A stretch of 64,000 nt of DNA, taken from the NCBI GenBank assembly GCA_963677935.2, contig CAXXEH010000003.1, positions 1,426,001 to 1,490,000 of the forward strand. The letters are read 5' to 3'. The notes below the pieces were generated by a model that saw only the letters and a program-made list of their open reading frames with translations, searched no databases and was not told where the DNA came from. Numbering within the stretch: position 1 is the stretch's first letter; the number at the start of each line of letters is the position of its first letter. Below are positions 25,999-35,077 of the stretch, one piece after another. A program made the position numbers and the translations under genes. This stretch comes from JAAFHB01 sp963677935. Lineage in GTDB: Bacteria > Bacteroidota > Bacteroidia > Bacteroidales > Prolixibacteraceae.

Positions 25999-26772
25999 GT
26001 GTTGTCAAAAAATAAAATAAGGCTCATCCGCTCTTTGGACCAGAAAAAAAACCGATTAATGACAGGTCTGTTTGTTGCAGAAGGGAAAAAGCTTCTCTTC
26101 GATTTGCTCCAATCAGAAATTGAAATATCAGAAGTGTTTTGCACGGAAACAATTGCTAAAGAACTGATTGACAAGGAGTCTGATATAACAATCGAGATTG
26201 TGGACAAAGATGAACTTTCCCGAATAAGTTTTTTGAAAACCACCCCCGAAATCGTTGCGGTATGTCAGATCCCAAAATCGGTGGTCAACTGGAATGAAAT
26301 ATTGAATGAACTGACCCTTGTACTGGATGCAATTCAGGATCCCGGCAATATGGGAACCATTGTGCGGCTTGCTGATTGGTTTGGAATCAGAAATATCATC
26401 TGTTCGGAGGATTGTGCTGATTTGTATAATCCCAAGGTTGTGCAATCCACAATGGGTGCTTTTGCCCGGGTAAAAGTTCATTATACCACATTACCAGGTT
26501 TCCTGGGTCATGCAAAACAGCTGAATATTCCGGTTTATGGTACCTACCTTGAAGGAGAGAATCTTTATAATTGCAATTTAACAAGCACCGGATTGGTGGT
26601 AATGGGAAACGAAGGCAACGGCATTTCAGATTCAGTTTCAACCTTTATATCTCAAAAGATCAATATCCCGTCCTTTCCACCTGGTGAACAAACATCTGAA
26701 TCATTGAATGTTGCTGTCGCCACTTCGGTTATTTGCGCTGAATTCAGGAGACAGGTTATTTGTAAAGGTTAG
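25999..26772 (+). CDS. TrmH/SpoU-family RNA methyltransferase
   Basis: 257 residues; SAM-dependent 2-prime-O-methylation of rRNA or tRNA. N-terminal substrate-binding domain about 1-95, SPOUT domain with motif 1 LVLDAIQDPGNMGTIVRLADWFGI (107-130), motif 2 GNEGNGIS (203-210) and motif 3 IPSFPPGEQTSESLNVAVATS (223-243), which includes the catalytic Asn and knot residues. The start is GTG at 25999 (a TTG follows directly); no ATG is available before the conserved region. Its last 17 bp overlap the 3-prime end of the convergent flavoprotein gene. The target nucleotide cannot be assigned. Confidence 0.9.
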   Translation: MLSKNKIRLIRSLDQKKNRLMTGLFVAEGKKLLFDLLQSEIEISEVFCTETIAKELIDKESDITIEIVDKDELSRISFLKTTPEIVAVCQIPKSVVNWNEILNELTLVLDAIQDPGNMGTIVRLADWFGIRNIICSEDCADLYNPKVVQSTMGAFARVKVHYTTLPGFLGHAKQLNIPVYGTYLEGENLYNCNLTSTGLVVMGNEGNGISDSVSTFISQKINIPSFPPGEQTSESLNVAVATSVICAEFRRQVICKG

Positions 26773-28315
26773 CGATCATCTCTGCCACCCGTTCGCCATC
26801 TACAGCCGAGGACATTATTCCCCCGGAATAGCCTGATCCCTCTCCGCAGGGGAAAAGTCGCCTGATCTGAACATGCTCTAATGTTTGCATATCCCGTGGA
26901 ATCCTAACCGGTGAGGATGTTCTCGACTCGACACCAAGTATAGTCGCTTCATTTGTAACGTATCCTCTGGTTTTACGTCCGATTAGTTTAAGACCTTCCT
27001 GTAAAGCGGGCCCAACTAAACGCGGGAGCCATTGGTGAAGTGGCGACTCGACTAATCCGGGTAGGTAGCTGGTTAACGGCAGAGTTGCACTTCTTTTGCC
27101 ATCCACAAAATCGGAAAGGCGTTGCGCCGGAGCAAACTGCGTATTTCCAGCCATCGCAAAACATTTTTTTTCAATCTCTTCCTGAAAACGAAGACCGACA
27201 AACATTTCCTGATGTTTATTGGCTGCAGGCAAATCACCTGGTCTTATTTCAACCACCATACCAGAATTGGCAAAACGTCCTCCTCTGTCAGATGGAGACA
27301 TCCCATTCACGACCAACTCTCCGGGCGATGTGGCAGCAGGAACAATCACCCCTCCGGGACACATACAAAAGGAGTAAACGCCTCGATCATGAACCTGTTC
27401 AACAAACGAATAGGTGGCGGCAGGAAGGAATGAACCTCTCTTAACACCATGGTACTGAATCGCATCAATCATCTCTTGCGGATGTTCTACTCTCACACCA
27501 ACTGCGAACGATTTCGCTTCAAGCAAAATTCCACGATCATACAGCATCCTGTAAATATCCCGGGATGAATGACCGGTGGCTAGTACGACCGCAATACCAT
27601 CAACTATTGTACCATCACTCAGAACTACACCTTTTGCCTCCTGATCGCGAATAACCAGATCGGTAACACGTGAATTAAAATGAATTTCACCTCCTGCATT
27701 GAGAATCGTGTTTCGGATAGCCACGATCACACGTGGTAAGATGTTTGTACCAATATGTGGATGGGCATCAATAAGAATTTCGTCCTGTGCTCCATGAAAA
27801 TTCAGAACTTCCAGAATTTTCCGTACGTCCCCTTTTTTCTTTGATCGGGTATAGAGTTTCCCGTCAGAGAAAGTACCGGCTCCCCCCTCTCCAAAACCAT
27901 AATTTGAATCAGGATCAATGATGTGTTCTCCGTGAATCGCAGCAATATCGCGCTTCCTTTCGCTCACCATCTTCCCACGTTCAAAAATTACCGGTTTAAA
28001 ACCAAGCTCAATTAAATGGAGGGCGGCAAACAATCCTGCCGGTCCGGCGCCAACAATTATGACCGGTGGCCGGTTTGAAATATCGGGATATGAATATTGA
28101 TTTTTTTCAGGTACAGGCATCGGTTCATCGATAAAGACATTGATACCCAGATTAAAACGGATATTTGAGTTTCTGGCATCGATTGACCTGCGGATTATCA
28201 CCAAATGGTGAATCCGGTTGATATCAATTTTCAGATTCTCAGATACAATCTTTCTCAGCACCGACATATCGTGAGCCTGAGCGGGAGAAACAACTATGTT
28301 AAGCTCATTTTTCAT
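26756..28315 (-). CDS. COG2509-type FAD-dependent oxidoreductase
   Basis: 519 residues. An N-terminal ~80-residue domain (basic, beta-rich) precedes the FAD-binding motif VIIVGAGPAGLFAALHL (about 85-101). Characteristic blocks are GEGGAGTFSDGKLYTR, LATGHSSRDIY, AVGVRVEHPQEMID, FCMCPGGVIVPA and the C-terminal GEGSGYSGGIMSSAVDG. It belongs to a widespread, uncharacterised dehydrogenase family. Start codon overlaps the porT stop by 4 bp, so it is translationally coupled as the last gene of the ubiE-porT operon. Confidence 0.85.
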   Translation of the reverse strand: MKNELNIVVSPAQAHDMSVLRKIVSENLKIDINRIHHLVIIRRSIDARNSNIRFNLGINVFIDEPMPVPEKNQYSYPDISNRPPVIIVGAGPAGLFAALHLIELGFKPVIFERGKMVSERKRDIAAIHGEHIIDPDSNYGFGEGGAGTFSDGKLYTRSKKKGDVRKILEVLNFHGAQDEILIDAHPHIGTNILPRVIVAIRNTILNAGGEIHFNSRVTDLVIRDQEAKGVVLSDGTIVDGIAVVLATGHSSRDIYRMLYDRGILLEAKSFAVGVRVEHPQEMIDAIQYHGVKRGSFLPAATYSFVEQVHDRGVYSFCMCPGGVIVPAATSPGELVVNGMSPSDRGGRFANSGMVVEIRPGDLPAANKHQEMFVGLRFQEEIEKKCFAMAGNTQFAPAQRLSDFVDGKRSATLPLTSYLPGLVESPLHQWLPRLVGPALQEGLKLIGRKTRGYVTNEATILGVESRTSSPVRIPRDMQTLEHVQIRRLFPCGEGSGYSGGIMSSAVDGERVAEMIANLYK

Positions 28316-29112
28316 TCAAAATAAAAAATCAATGTGAAAAGATTTGAGTTCAACTCCTGGAAAATATAGCCATAGTAAGGTAGGGGCTTATCAATATCGG
28401 TATCATGCCTGATCAGGTTATTTAATCCGTATGAAAAACGAAATTCGGCTGTAAACCGAAAATATTCGAGATAGGAATCTATCCCTAGCCCCAATTCCGC
28501 ATATTCACCCTGCTTCTTCAGATGTACAACACTTTCTGAAATCCGTTTATTCTCAAGATCATGCCGGTAAGCAGCTCCTAAATAAATATAGGGTCTTAAA
28601 TTATAATGCCTGAATCCTTTGTATCGGAATCCAAAAGGAAGGTCAACATAAGATGAAGGTGTCGACAGATAACTTGATTCATCCATTCCAGAGAGATTAT
28701 AGGCTTTCGGACTTATTGGAATAAAATAACTAAAATGCCGGTTTCCCAGCGACATACCAGGTGTAAACCGAAAATCAAAGTCACGGTTAAGCCGAAAATT
28801 TAATACACCACCAACCGTGAATCCTGGTAAAATGGTATAAACTTCGGCGCCAAATTTTTCTTTATTGCCATAATATTTGAGCGCTTCTGCCTTGAGTGCT
28901 GGATTGTCGGTAAATACAGGATTATCCAGAACATTATTGTAATTGGTAATGCGATAATCCATGGTATTAAGTCCCAAATAAAAACCAAAATGGATTGGAC
29001 GGTCATCAAAATGGGCAAGATTATCAAAACTCCTGCGCTGACCAAATGCATGAAAAGATCCTGCGACAAGCGGAAGAATAATTAGAATGTATCTTAACTT
29101 ATTCAATACCAA
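28312..29112 (-). CDS. porT: PorT-like outer-membrane beta-barrel protein (type IX secretion)
   Basis: 266 residues. Signal peptide LRYILIILPLVAGSFHAFGQ, then a PorT-type barrel: PIHFGFYLGLNTMDYRI near residues 40-57, TPGMSLGNRHFSYFIP, YVDLPFGFRYKGFRHYNLRPYIYLG near 157-181, terminal aromatic FTLIFYFE. PorT is a component of the type IX secretion system needed for gliding or gingipain export, and porT beside ubiE is a known arrangement in Bacteroidetes. No ATG is available upstream of the signal peptide; TTG at 29112 or 29106 must be used. Seen: barrel and signal; family call is from motif recognition. Confidence 0.8.
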   Translation of the reverse strand: MVLNKLRYILIILPLVAGSFHAFGQRRSFDNLAHFDDRPIHFGFYLGLNTMDYRITNYNNVLDNPVFTDNPALKAEALKYYGNKEKFGAEVYTILPGFTVGGVLNFRLNRDFDFRFTPGMSLGNRHFSYFIPISPKAYNLSGMDESSYLSTPSSYVDLPFGFRYKGFRHYNLRPYIYLGAAYRHDLENKRISESVVHLKKQGEYAELGLGIDSYLEYFRFTAEFRFSYGLNNLIRHDTDIDKPLPYYGYIFQELNSNLFTLIFYFE

Positions 29113-29209
29113 TTGTTTTAAATTAGAATATGAAGAAAGACCAATATACAGCAGTAAGACAATAATCTGTTATTTCAAACGGCTGATATCAGGGAGAACA
29201 ATCTACGGC

Positions 29210-29935
29210 TTACTTTGTTCCTGTATAAATAGTAGCCACACCAAATGTTTGCCGATACTGTTTTGTCTGTTTGAAACCACTTTTTATCAGAACCCCGAGA
29301 AACTCCTCTCCATCGGGAAATTTCTCAACAGATTCAGGAAGATACCGATAAGCTGAATTATCTTTTGAGAATAACCGCCCAAAAAAAGGAAGTATATAAA
29401 ACGAATAGACACTATAAAACTGTTTTACAGGGAAATACCTTGGTTTTGAAAATTCAAGAACACAAATAATACCCCCTGGTTTAAGAACGCGGTAAATTTC
29501 ATCGATCCCTTTCGACAGATTCTCAAAATTTCGCACTCCAAAGGCAACAGTTACAGCATCGAATGAATGATCCGAAAAGCTCAGATCCTCCGAGTCGCCT
29601 GTCTGGAGCATTATCCGGTGTCCGATACCAAGAGCTGCAACTTTGGTTCGTCCGACTACAAGCATTTCCTCCGAAATATCGACACCCACTATTTCCTGAG
29701 CTCCTGTCTTGAGTGACTCGATGGCAAAATCACCTGTCCCCGTGGCTACATCAAGGATTTTAGCAGGAGCATACTTCATCAGCAAACGGATGGCATTCCT
29801 GCGCCAGATTTTATCAATGCCAAAAGATAAAAAGTGATTGAGGAAGTCGTACTTTGGTGCGATATTATTAAACATCTCTGCCACTTGCTCTTTTTTCCCT
29901 TTTGCCGAATTACGATACGGTGTGATAACTGCCAT
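29210..29935 (-). CDS. ubiE: Demethylmenaquinone/ubiquinone methyltransferase (UbiE/MenG)
   Basis: 241 residues. Class I SAM methyltransferase: N-terminal VAEMFNNIAPKYDFLNHFLSFGIDKIWRR, SAM motif ILDVATGTGDF (60-70), VGVDISEEML, and FGVRNFENLSKGIDEIYRVLKPGGIICVLEFS. Catalyses the last C-methylation of menaquinone, the expected quinone in this group. Starts 5 bp after the AIRS-like gene. Confidence 0.93.
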   Translation of the reverse strand: MAVITPYRNSAKGKKEQVAEMFNNIAPKYDFLNHFLSFGIDKIWRRNAIRLLMKYAPAKILDVATGTGDFAIESLKTGAQEIVGVDISEEMLVVGRTKVAALGIGHRIMLQTGDSEDLSFSDHSFDAVTVAFGVRNFENLSKGIDEIYRVLKPGGIICVLEFSKPRYFPVKQFYSVYSFYILPFFGRLFSKDNSAYRYLPESVEKFPDGEEFLGVLIKSGFKQTKQYRQTFGVATIYTGTK

Positions 29936-29940
29936 ATGGA

Positions 29941-30984
29941 CTAATCTAAATATTCGCCAACGATTCCCTTGTCGACAAATCCCAAAGATTTATCGTCAAT
30001 CCTGATTTCTCCCTTGGTCACATGGCCAAGTGTCATCACCGGGATTTTGTGATCATACAGAAAATCAACGAATTCATTTTCCTTTTCCTCTTCGACTGTA
30101 ACCACTATTCGGCCCATCCCCTCCCCGAAAAGAAAGGCATCCGATCTGATTTCTGCATCCGGAGTAATATCAAAGCCCAATTCGTTAGGCAAAGCTTCAC
30201 GCAAAAGGGTAAAAAACAAGCCACCAATTCCAACCGGACTGGCAGAAACCACCAAATCCTTCGCAATTAGCTCTTTCATAGCAGCAACTAACCGGCTTTC
30301 AAAGGCAAGATTAAACTGCATCAGTGGCCAATCTTTGACTTCATGAAAATGGTCGAGATATTCAGAGGCACTGATGTCGTTAAATGAACGTCCGATCAAA
30401 AGGATATTGTGCCCTTTTCGCTTGAGACCCGGAGCAAGTGCCTGATTTCGGTTTTTTAATCTTCCTACCAGACTTACGATTAAAGTTGGAGGAACAGCGC
30501 CCTCACTGTTTGAATAATCATAGAAGATTTTCCAACTTGGAAATTGCAGATTAAAAGAGGTTGCAGCCGCATTAAGACCTAATCTGGCAGCCATCACCAT
30601 CTCCTCGGCAATGGGACTTGCAAAATCGACATTGCTTAAAAAGGCGCTCATAGCAACAGGCTCGGCCCCGTAACAAATCAGTCGTCTGACAGCCTTTGCA
30701 ACAAGAATCTGGGCCGCAACAAAGGGGTCAACAGCAAGTCTTCTGTAATCGGTATAAATTGTCTGAGAAAATAATTCCCCCACTCCATCGATCTGAAAAG
30801 TCCCGGCGCTACTGAGATCTTCTTTCCCCACCTGTGTGGAATCAATTGCAGATGAAGCATATTCATTGAATATGTTGACCGGTGACAAATGCGGAATTGC
30901 GATCATCGTATAGATTACGTTGCGCAAATCATCCGGTTCCTGGACCTGATCTATTGTGAAAAATTTACTTTCCGTTTCAGTCAT
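29941..30984 (-). CDS. AIR synthase-related protein (PurM/PurL fold)
   Basis: 347 residues with the two-domain PurM fold: an N-terminal AIRS domain (FNEYASSAIDSTQVG..., then AVRRLICYGAEPVAMSAFLSNVDF near 95-118) and a C-terminal AIRS_C domain (ALAPGLKRKGHNILLIGRS, then SASPVGIGGLFFTLLREALPNELGFDI near 245-272). This resembles the second half of PurL (FGAM synthase) rather than PurM and lacks the glutaminase part. Possibly a paralogue with another ATP-dependent role; no function is assigned. First gene of the ubiE-porT operon. Confidence 0.75.
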   Translation of the reverse strand: MTETESKFFTIDQVQEPDDLRNVIYTMIAIPHLSPVNIFNEYASSAIDSTQVGKEDLSSAGTFQIDGVGELFSQTIYTDYRRLAVDPFVAAQILVAKAVRRLICYGAEPVAMSAFLSNVDFASPIAEEMVMAARLGLNAAATSFNLQFPSWKIFYDYSNSEGAVPPTLIVSLVGRLKNRNQALAPGLKRKGHNILLIGRSFNDISASEYLDHFHEVKDWPLMQFNLAFESRLVAAMKELIAKDLVVSASPVGIGGLFFTLLREALPNELGFDITPDAEIRSDAFLFGEGMGRIVVTVEEEKENEFVDFLYDHKIPVMTLGHVTKGEIRIDDKSLGFVDKGIVGEYLD

Positions 30985-31011
30985 TTCGTTTAATCTTAGT
31001 TTAATTCAAGG

Positions 31012-31019
31012 CAAAATTA
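31012..31019 (-). promoter_or_regulatory. -7 box of the AIRS-ubiE-porT operon
   Basis: TAATTTTG on the minus strand, 28 bp before the ATG at 30984. The -33 element is not recognisable. Confidence 0.45.
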
Positions 31020-31199
31020 ATGGTTTAATTTTAATGAGGCATGATTCATTCTCTTAAAATGGTCGTTTTATATTATTTTAGCCGATCAAAAGTGATGGTT
31101 CGAAGAAATAACCATCAATCTGCCCTTTGCAAACGAAATTGGAGATTGATGTTTTCTTCCAATTCATTTGCGTGAATTTGTAATTTTACATAGTTAATA

Positions 31200-31958
31200 A
31201 TGAAAAAATTAGCCTTAGTCACCGGTGCAACTTCCGGCATTGGAAAAGCAACTGCGCATCTACTTGCCGCCAACGGATTTGATCTGATCATTACTGGTCG
31301 TCGTGAAGAATTATTGAATGAATTGACCGCCACCCTGCGTAATGATACAGCAGCCGACGTGATCTCATTGTGTTTTGATATCAGAGATTTAGAACAGGTC
31401 AAAGCAGCGGTCGAATCCCTTTCGGGAAAATGGAAAAACATTGATCTGTTGGTAAATAATGCCGGGTTGGCAGTTGGTCTGGAACCAGTTTATTCCGGGG
31501 TTATTGATGACTGGGATCGAATGATTGATACCAATGTAAAAGGACTTCTTTATATTTCGCGTTTAATAACTCCCGGAATGGTTGCCCGGGAGTCAGGACA
31601 TATTATTAATATTTCATCGATTGCTGCCCATGAAGTTTATCCCAATGGAGCGGCTTATTGCGGATCGAAACATGCGGTAAAGGCGATTACTAAAACCATG
31701 CGAATCGAATTGTTGCCTTTTGGAGTGAAAGTGAGCTCAATCAGTCCGGGAATGGTTGATACTGAGTTTTCAACCGTCCGTTTTAAAGGTGATCAACAGA
31801 GGGCCGATAATGTATACAAAGGATTAACTCCGCTTTATGCTTCCGACATTGCCGAGGCAATTCTCTTTCTCGCGACCAGACCAAAACACGTCAATATCGA
31901 TGAAATGATTATAATGCCTACAAACCAGGGAAGTGCACGTGATTTCAATCGACGGTAA
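31200..31958 (+). CDS. Short-chain dehydrogenase/reductase (YdfG-like)
   Basis: 252 residues, classical SDR: NADP-binding TGATSGIGKATA (8-19), NNAG (86-89), catalytic Ser139/Ser140 in INISS, Tyr153 and Lys157 in YCGSK. The length and SISPGMVDTEFS and the C-terminal HVNIDEMIIMPTNQ resemble YdfG-type 3-hydroxy acid dehydrogenases, though the substrate is inferred. Single-gene unit. Confidence 0.92.
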   Translation: MKKLALVTGATSGIGKATAHLLAANGFDLIITGRREELLNELTATLRNDTAADVISLCFDIRDLEQVKAAVESLSGKWKNIDLLVNNAGLAVGLEPVYSGVIDDWDRMIDTNVKGLLYISRLITPGMVARESGHIINISSIAAHEVYPNGAAYCGSKHAVKAITKTMRIELLPFGVKVSSISPGMVDTEFSTVRFKGDQQRADNVYKGLTPLYASDIAEAILFLATRPKHVNIDEMIIMPTNQGSARDFNRR

Positions 31959-31995
31959 ACGGTTTGAAAATCAATTCCGGGAAAGAATAAAAAAT

Positions 31996-32003
31996 TACCT
32001 TTG
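31996..32003 (+). promoter_or_regulatory. -7 box of the DUF6165-glycosyltransferase operon
   Basis: TACCTTTG, 31 bp upstream of the ATG at 32034. No TTTG at the normal -33 distance. Confidence 0.5.
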
Positions 32004-32033
32004 TTTAAATATTACAGATTCAAATTACATTTT

Positions 32034-32408
32034 ATGAAGATTGAAGTTTCAAATGGCGAAATCACAGACAAACTGACCATTATCGAGATTAAAACCGAAA
32101 GAATTAAAGATCTGGTCAAACTCGAAAACCTCCGTAAAGAATATGAAATTTTGAATGATGCCGTCACCGGTATCATCGACAAAAAACACCCGTTATACAT
32201 TGAATTATACCATATTAATACTCAATTATGGGATATTGAAGATCATATCCGCGATCTTGAGCGAGCCGGAGATTTTGGCGAAGATTTTGTTCAGACTGCC
32301 AGGTCTGTCTATTTTATTAATGACAAGCGATCGGATGTAAAGCGCAAAATAAACGAGTTGACCGGATCGAACCTTACTGAAGAGAAAAGTTACGAGAAGT
32401 ACCAGTAA
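32034..32408 (+). CDS. DUF6165 family protein
   Basis: 124 residues from the ATG at 32034 (MKIEVSNGEITDKLTIIEIKTERI); an upstream in-frame start would lie across the promoter. Charged, helical, with DIEDHIRDLERAGDFGEDFVQ.AR.VYFINDKRSDVKRKINELTGS in the second half. The family is uncharacterised and typically sits beside glycosyltransferase genes of surface-polysaccharide loci, as here (GT9 gene 37 bp downstream). Confidence 0.8.
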   Translation: MKIEVSNGEITDKLTIIEIKTERIKDLVKLENLRKEYEILNDAVTGIIDKKHPLYIELYHINTQLWDIEDHIRDLERAGDFGEDFVQTARSVYFINDKRSDVKRKINELTGSNLTEEKSYEKYQ

Positions 32409-32445
32409 CAGGTTTTACACATTTATCAAAGAATCTAAAATAAGC

Positions 32446-33513
32446 ATGAGAAAGATTATCGCATTCCGGTTATCTGCAATGGGAGACGTTTCGTTGACGG
32501 TTCCCGCAATTAAAGGAGTTCTTGAGGCAAATCCAGAGCTTGAAATTACCCTGGTCACCCGGAAATTTTTTGCACCTTTTTTTTATGATATTCCACGACT
32601 GAACCTTGTTTTTCCTGATTTAAAAGGGAGACATAAAGGGATTCCCGGGCTTTTCAGACTATACTCCGATCTAAAAAAATCGGGACCTTTTGAGGCAGTG
32701 ATCGATTTACATGGGGTTATACGCACGCGGATTCTCTCCTTCCTGTTTAAAACCTCAGGTACACCTGGTTACTCCATTGATAAAGGGAGAAAAGAGAAGA
32801 AATTCCTGATCACATCGAAATATATCAGGATGTTGAAGCACACGACAGTCAGATATCTGGATACCTTTGAAGCTGCCGGATTCAAAGGACAGATTGGTAA
32901 AGTCCCGTATTTTAATGTTCTCAGTGAGGCAACCGGCAAGGCTGACCTGTTTGTTAAAAAGTTAGGAATTACTCCTGATAAGATGAAGATTGGTCTTGCA
33001 CCATTTGCGACACTCCAACCTAAAATCTGGGGCATCCAAAATTTCAGAGAGTTAGTTTCACTCATCAATGCAGAACGTGATGCTGAATTTTTCCTGTTTG
33101 GCGGGGGTGCAGCAGAAACCGTTTTATTAAAAGAATTTCAGCAATATAGCCCAAATATACACCTGGTTGCAGGGGAACTGGATCTGTCAGATGAGCTTGC
33201 TTTAATCAGGATGCTCGACCTGATGATCTCGATGGATTCTTCGAACATGCATCTTGCAGCATTATCAGGGGTTCCAACGATATCGATCTGGGGTGGTACC
33301 CATCCAGCCTTCGGTTTCTTTGCCTTGGGACAACCAACCGATTATCACCTTCAAACCCCCGCGTCATCGCTGAAGTGCCGCCCCTGTTCTGTATACGGAA
33401 ATAAACCATGTATCTATCCGTCACCTCGGTGCATGGAGATGGTAAAACCGCTCGATGTATTCAATAACCTACTTAAATTCAAACTATTGAAGGTAAGAGA
33501 GAAAAAAAATTAA
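32446..33513 (+). CDS. Glycosyltransferase family 9 (heptosyltransferase-like)
   Basis: 355 residues. GT-B fold of the ADP-heptose:LPS transferase family: N-terminal IIAFRLSAMGDVSLTVPAIKGV (4-25), AVIDLHGVIRTRILSF near 85-100, and the C-terminal nucleotide-sugar site LDLMISMDSSNMHLAALSGVPTISIWGGTHPAFGF near 260-295. Likely adds a heptose or similar sugar to the lipid A core at the inner membrane. A Cys-rich patch SLKCRPCSVYGNKPCIYPSPRCM near 312-335 is common in Bacteroidetes members. Confidence 0.9.
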   Translation: MRKIIAFRLSAMGDVSLTVPAIKGVLEANPELEITLVTRKFFAPFFYDIPRLNLVFPDLKGRHKGIPGLFRLYSDLKKSGPFEAVIDLHGVIRTRILSFLFKTSGTPGYSIDKGRKEKKFLITSKYIRMLKHTTVRYLDTFEAAGFKGQIGKVPYFNVLSEATGKADLFVKKLGITPDKMKIGLAPFATLQPKIWGIQNFRELVSLINAERDAEFFLFGGGAAETVLLKEFQQYSPNIHLVAGELDLSDELALIRMLDLMISMDSSNMHLAALSGVPTISIWGGTHPAFGFFALGQPTDYHLQTPASSLKCRPCSVYGNKPCIYPSPRCMEMVKPLDVFNNLLKFKLLKVREKKN

Positions 33514-33557
33514 ACCTGATCTCTGACAGACCAAAAAATCAAATTCAATTTCCCTTT

Positions 33558-34271
33558 GTGAAAAAACCTATACTTATAACACCTGTTAAAGACTCTCTTA
33601 AAACCACCCGAGAAGTGGTTACTTGTTTAAGAACTGTTAATCAGGAGATTCCCTATTACATATTTGATGATTACAGTTCGAAAGAGACCCGACACTGGCT
33701 CGAAGAAAACAGTGTTCAATACGGTTACAAAGTGATCGGCCTTGAAAAACACACGAAAAAATCATCACCAAACTACCGGACAGCCCTTATCCTGGCTCAG
33801 AAAATGGCACTCGAAAATGGTTCCCATCTGATCATCGTTGAATCGGATGTTTTAGCAAAAAATGACACAATCCTCGAATTGAACAGACTCACCGACGAAC
33901 TTACCGATGCCGGATTAGTCGGCGCCGTAACAGTGGATACAAAAGGAGAGATTAACTTTCCTTACACCTACGCAACAGCGATTGATAAACCAGCTATATT
34001 TGCTTCAGCAAAAAGTCTAAGCTTTTGTTGTACCGCACTTTCGCTAAGAATGCTTGAGAAGTTTGATTTTAACGAACTGCCACAAAATCTCGATTGGTTT
34101 GATGTTTTCATTTCACGAAAATCCCGACAACTAGGATTTAGCAATTATGTTGTTAAAAATTTGCCGGTTATACATAAACCTCACAGCAGCAGGCCATGGA
34201 AACAGCTTAAATATAAGAATCCAATCTTATATTATCTGAAAAAAATCATCAAGCATCGCGACCGGATCTGA
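33558..34271 (+). CDS. Small glycosyltransferase, GT2-like
   Basis: 237 residues, starting at GTG 33558 (no better start). GT-A features: ILITPVKDSLKTTREVVTCLRTV, YYIFDDYSSKETRHWL near 31-46, and LIIVESDVLAKND with an acidic DxD-like ESD near 94-106. Expected to transfer a sugar in lipopolysaccharide core synthesis, given the neighbouring GT9 and LPS-kinase-like genes. Its last 23 bp overlap the 3-prime end of the convergent kinase gene. Confidence 0.75.
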   Translation: MKKPILITPVKDSLKTTREVVTCLRTVNQEIPYYIFDDYSSKETRHWLEENSVQYGYKVIGLEKHTKKSSPNYRTALILAQKMALENGSHLIIVESDVLAKNDTILELNRLTDELTDAGLVGAVTVDTKGEINFPYTYATAIDKPAIFASAKSLSFCCTALSLRMLEKFDFNELPQNLDWFDVFISRKSRQLGFSNYVVKNLPVIHKPHSSRPWKQLKYKNPILYYLKKIIKHRDRI

Positions 34272-35025
34272 AGATAAATCCGATCAGATTTTTGAATTTT
34301 TCATGCCTGTGACGGTTAGCTTTATTTTTTCTGTCAAAGGCAATGAGTACTTTCATTGCCTTTCCGGCATCTTTGTGACAAAGTAAGGCATATTCAGAAG
34401 CAAGTAATTCGAGCGTTTGCCTGTCAGTACTCAGTTGGCGGAAATTGCACAGCCCCCTTTCAAAACTGATGGGTCCAAAACGCATACGGTTAAGATCAAC
34501 AATCTGAAAATCATATTCATTTCCTTTTTTGCATATCAGGGTGTTTCCGGGAGAATAATCGAGATGAAAAATATTATTTAAATGCAATTTTTCATAGGTA
34601 AAACGAACCCACTGCCGCAAAATGGCATCATGATCGGCGACCTGATAATTTAATACCTCACGCAAGGTGAACTCATAATCATAGTGAGTTGATATATAGT
34701 AACTTTTCTCAAGTAAACCCCATTTGATACAATCAACATACCCGATCGCCATGGGTGTAGCAATGCCAAAATCGAGGAACTTTCTGGCATAATTGTACGA
34801 CCTGGCCGCTTTCGATCCCCTGAAATAGATATAGACAAACCGGTTAACCAGATTCGGAATCTTAAACGCTTTGACATTGAGACGGTAATTCCCAACAGTG
34901 AAAACCTTTACCTCATTTCGCGATTTAAAAATAGTCTCACCCGAAGAGGAAAAGTTCAAAGGCAATTGACTGATCCACGATTCTAAATCCCTGAATTCAG
35001 GGGCAATTTCATATTTAATTTTCAT
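34249..35025 (-). CDS. Kdo/lipopolysaccharide kinase-like protein
   Basis: About 258 residues from ATG 35025 (MKIKYEIAPEF), preceded by GGGAG at good distance; ATG 35031 is an alternative. Protein-kinase fold: Lys in FKSRNEVKVFTVGNYRLNVKAFK, catalytic loop HLDYSPGN (H.D....N pattern), and a DLN replacing DFG in VDLNRMRFGP. Such proteins phosphorylate Kdo in LPS inner core. 14-53 bp after the nitroreductase gene, so probably co-transcribed with it. The phosphate acceptor is inferred. Confidence 0.8.
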   Translation of the reverse strand: MKIKYEIAPEFRDLESWISQLPLNFSSSGETIFKSRNEVKVFTVGNYRLNVKAFKIPNLVNRFVYIYFRGSKAARSYNYARKFLDFGIATPMAIGYVDCIKWGLLEKSYYISTHYDYEFTLREVLNYQVADHDAILRQWVRFTYEKLHLNNIFHLDYSPGNTLICKKGNEYDFQIVDLNRMRFGPISFERGLCNFRQLSTDRQTLELLASEYALLCHKDAGKAMKVLIAFDRKNKANRHRHEKFKNLIGFIFRSGRDA

Positions 35026-35077
35026 GCTCATCTCCCGAAATATTTGGTTAACCTTAGGTAACAAATGGAATAAACAT

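Noticed and set aside
25999..26772. Antibiotic-resistance 23S rRNA methyltransferase
   Set aside because: The SpoU family includes such enzymes, but the sequence has no feature that favours this over a housekeeping tRNA/rRNA methylase.
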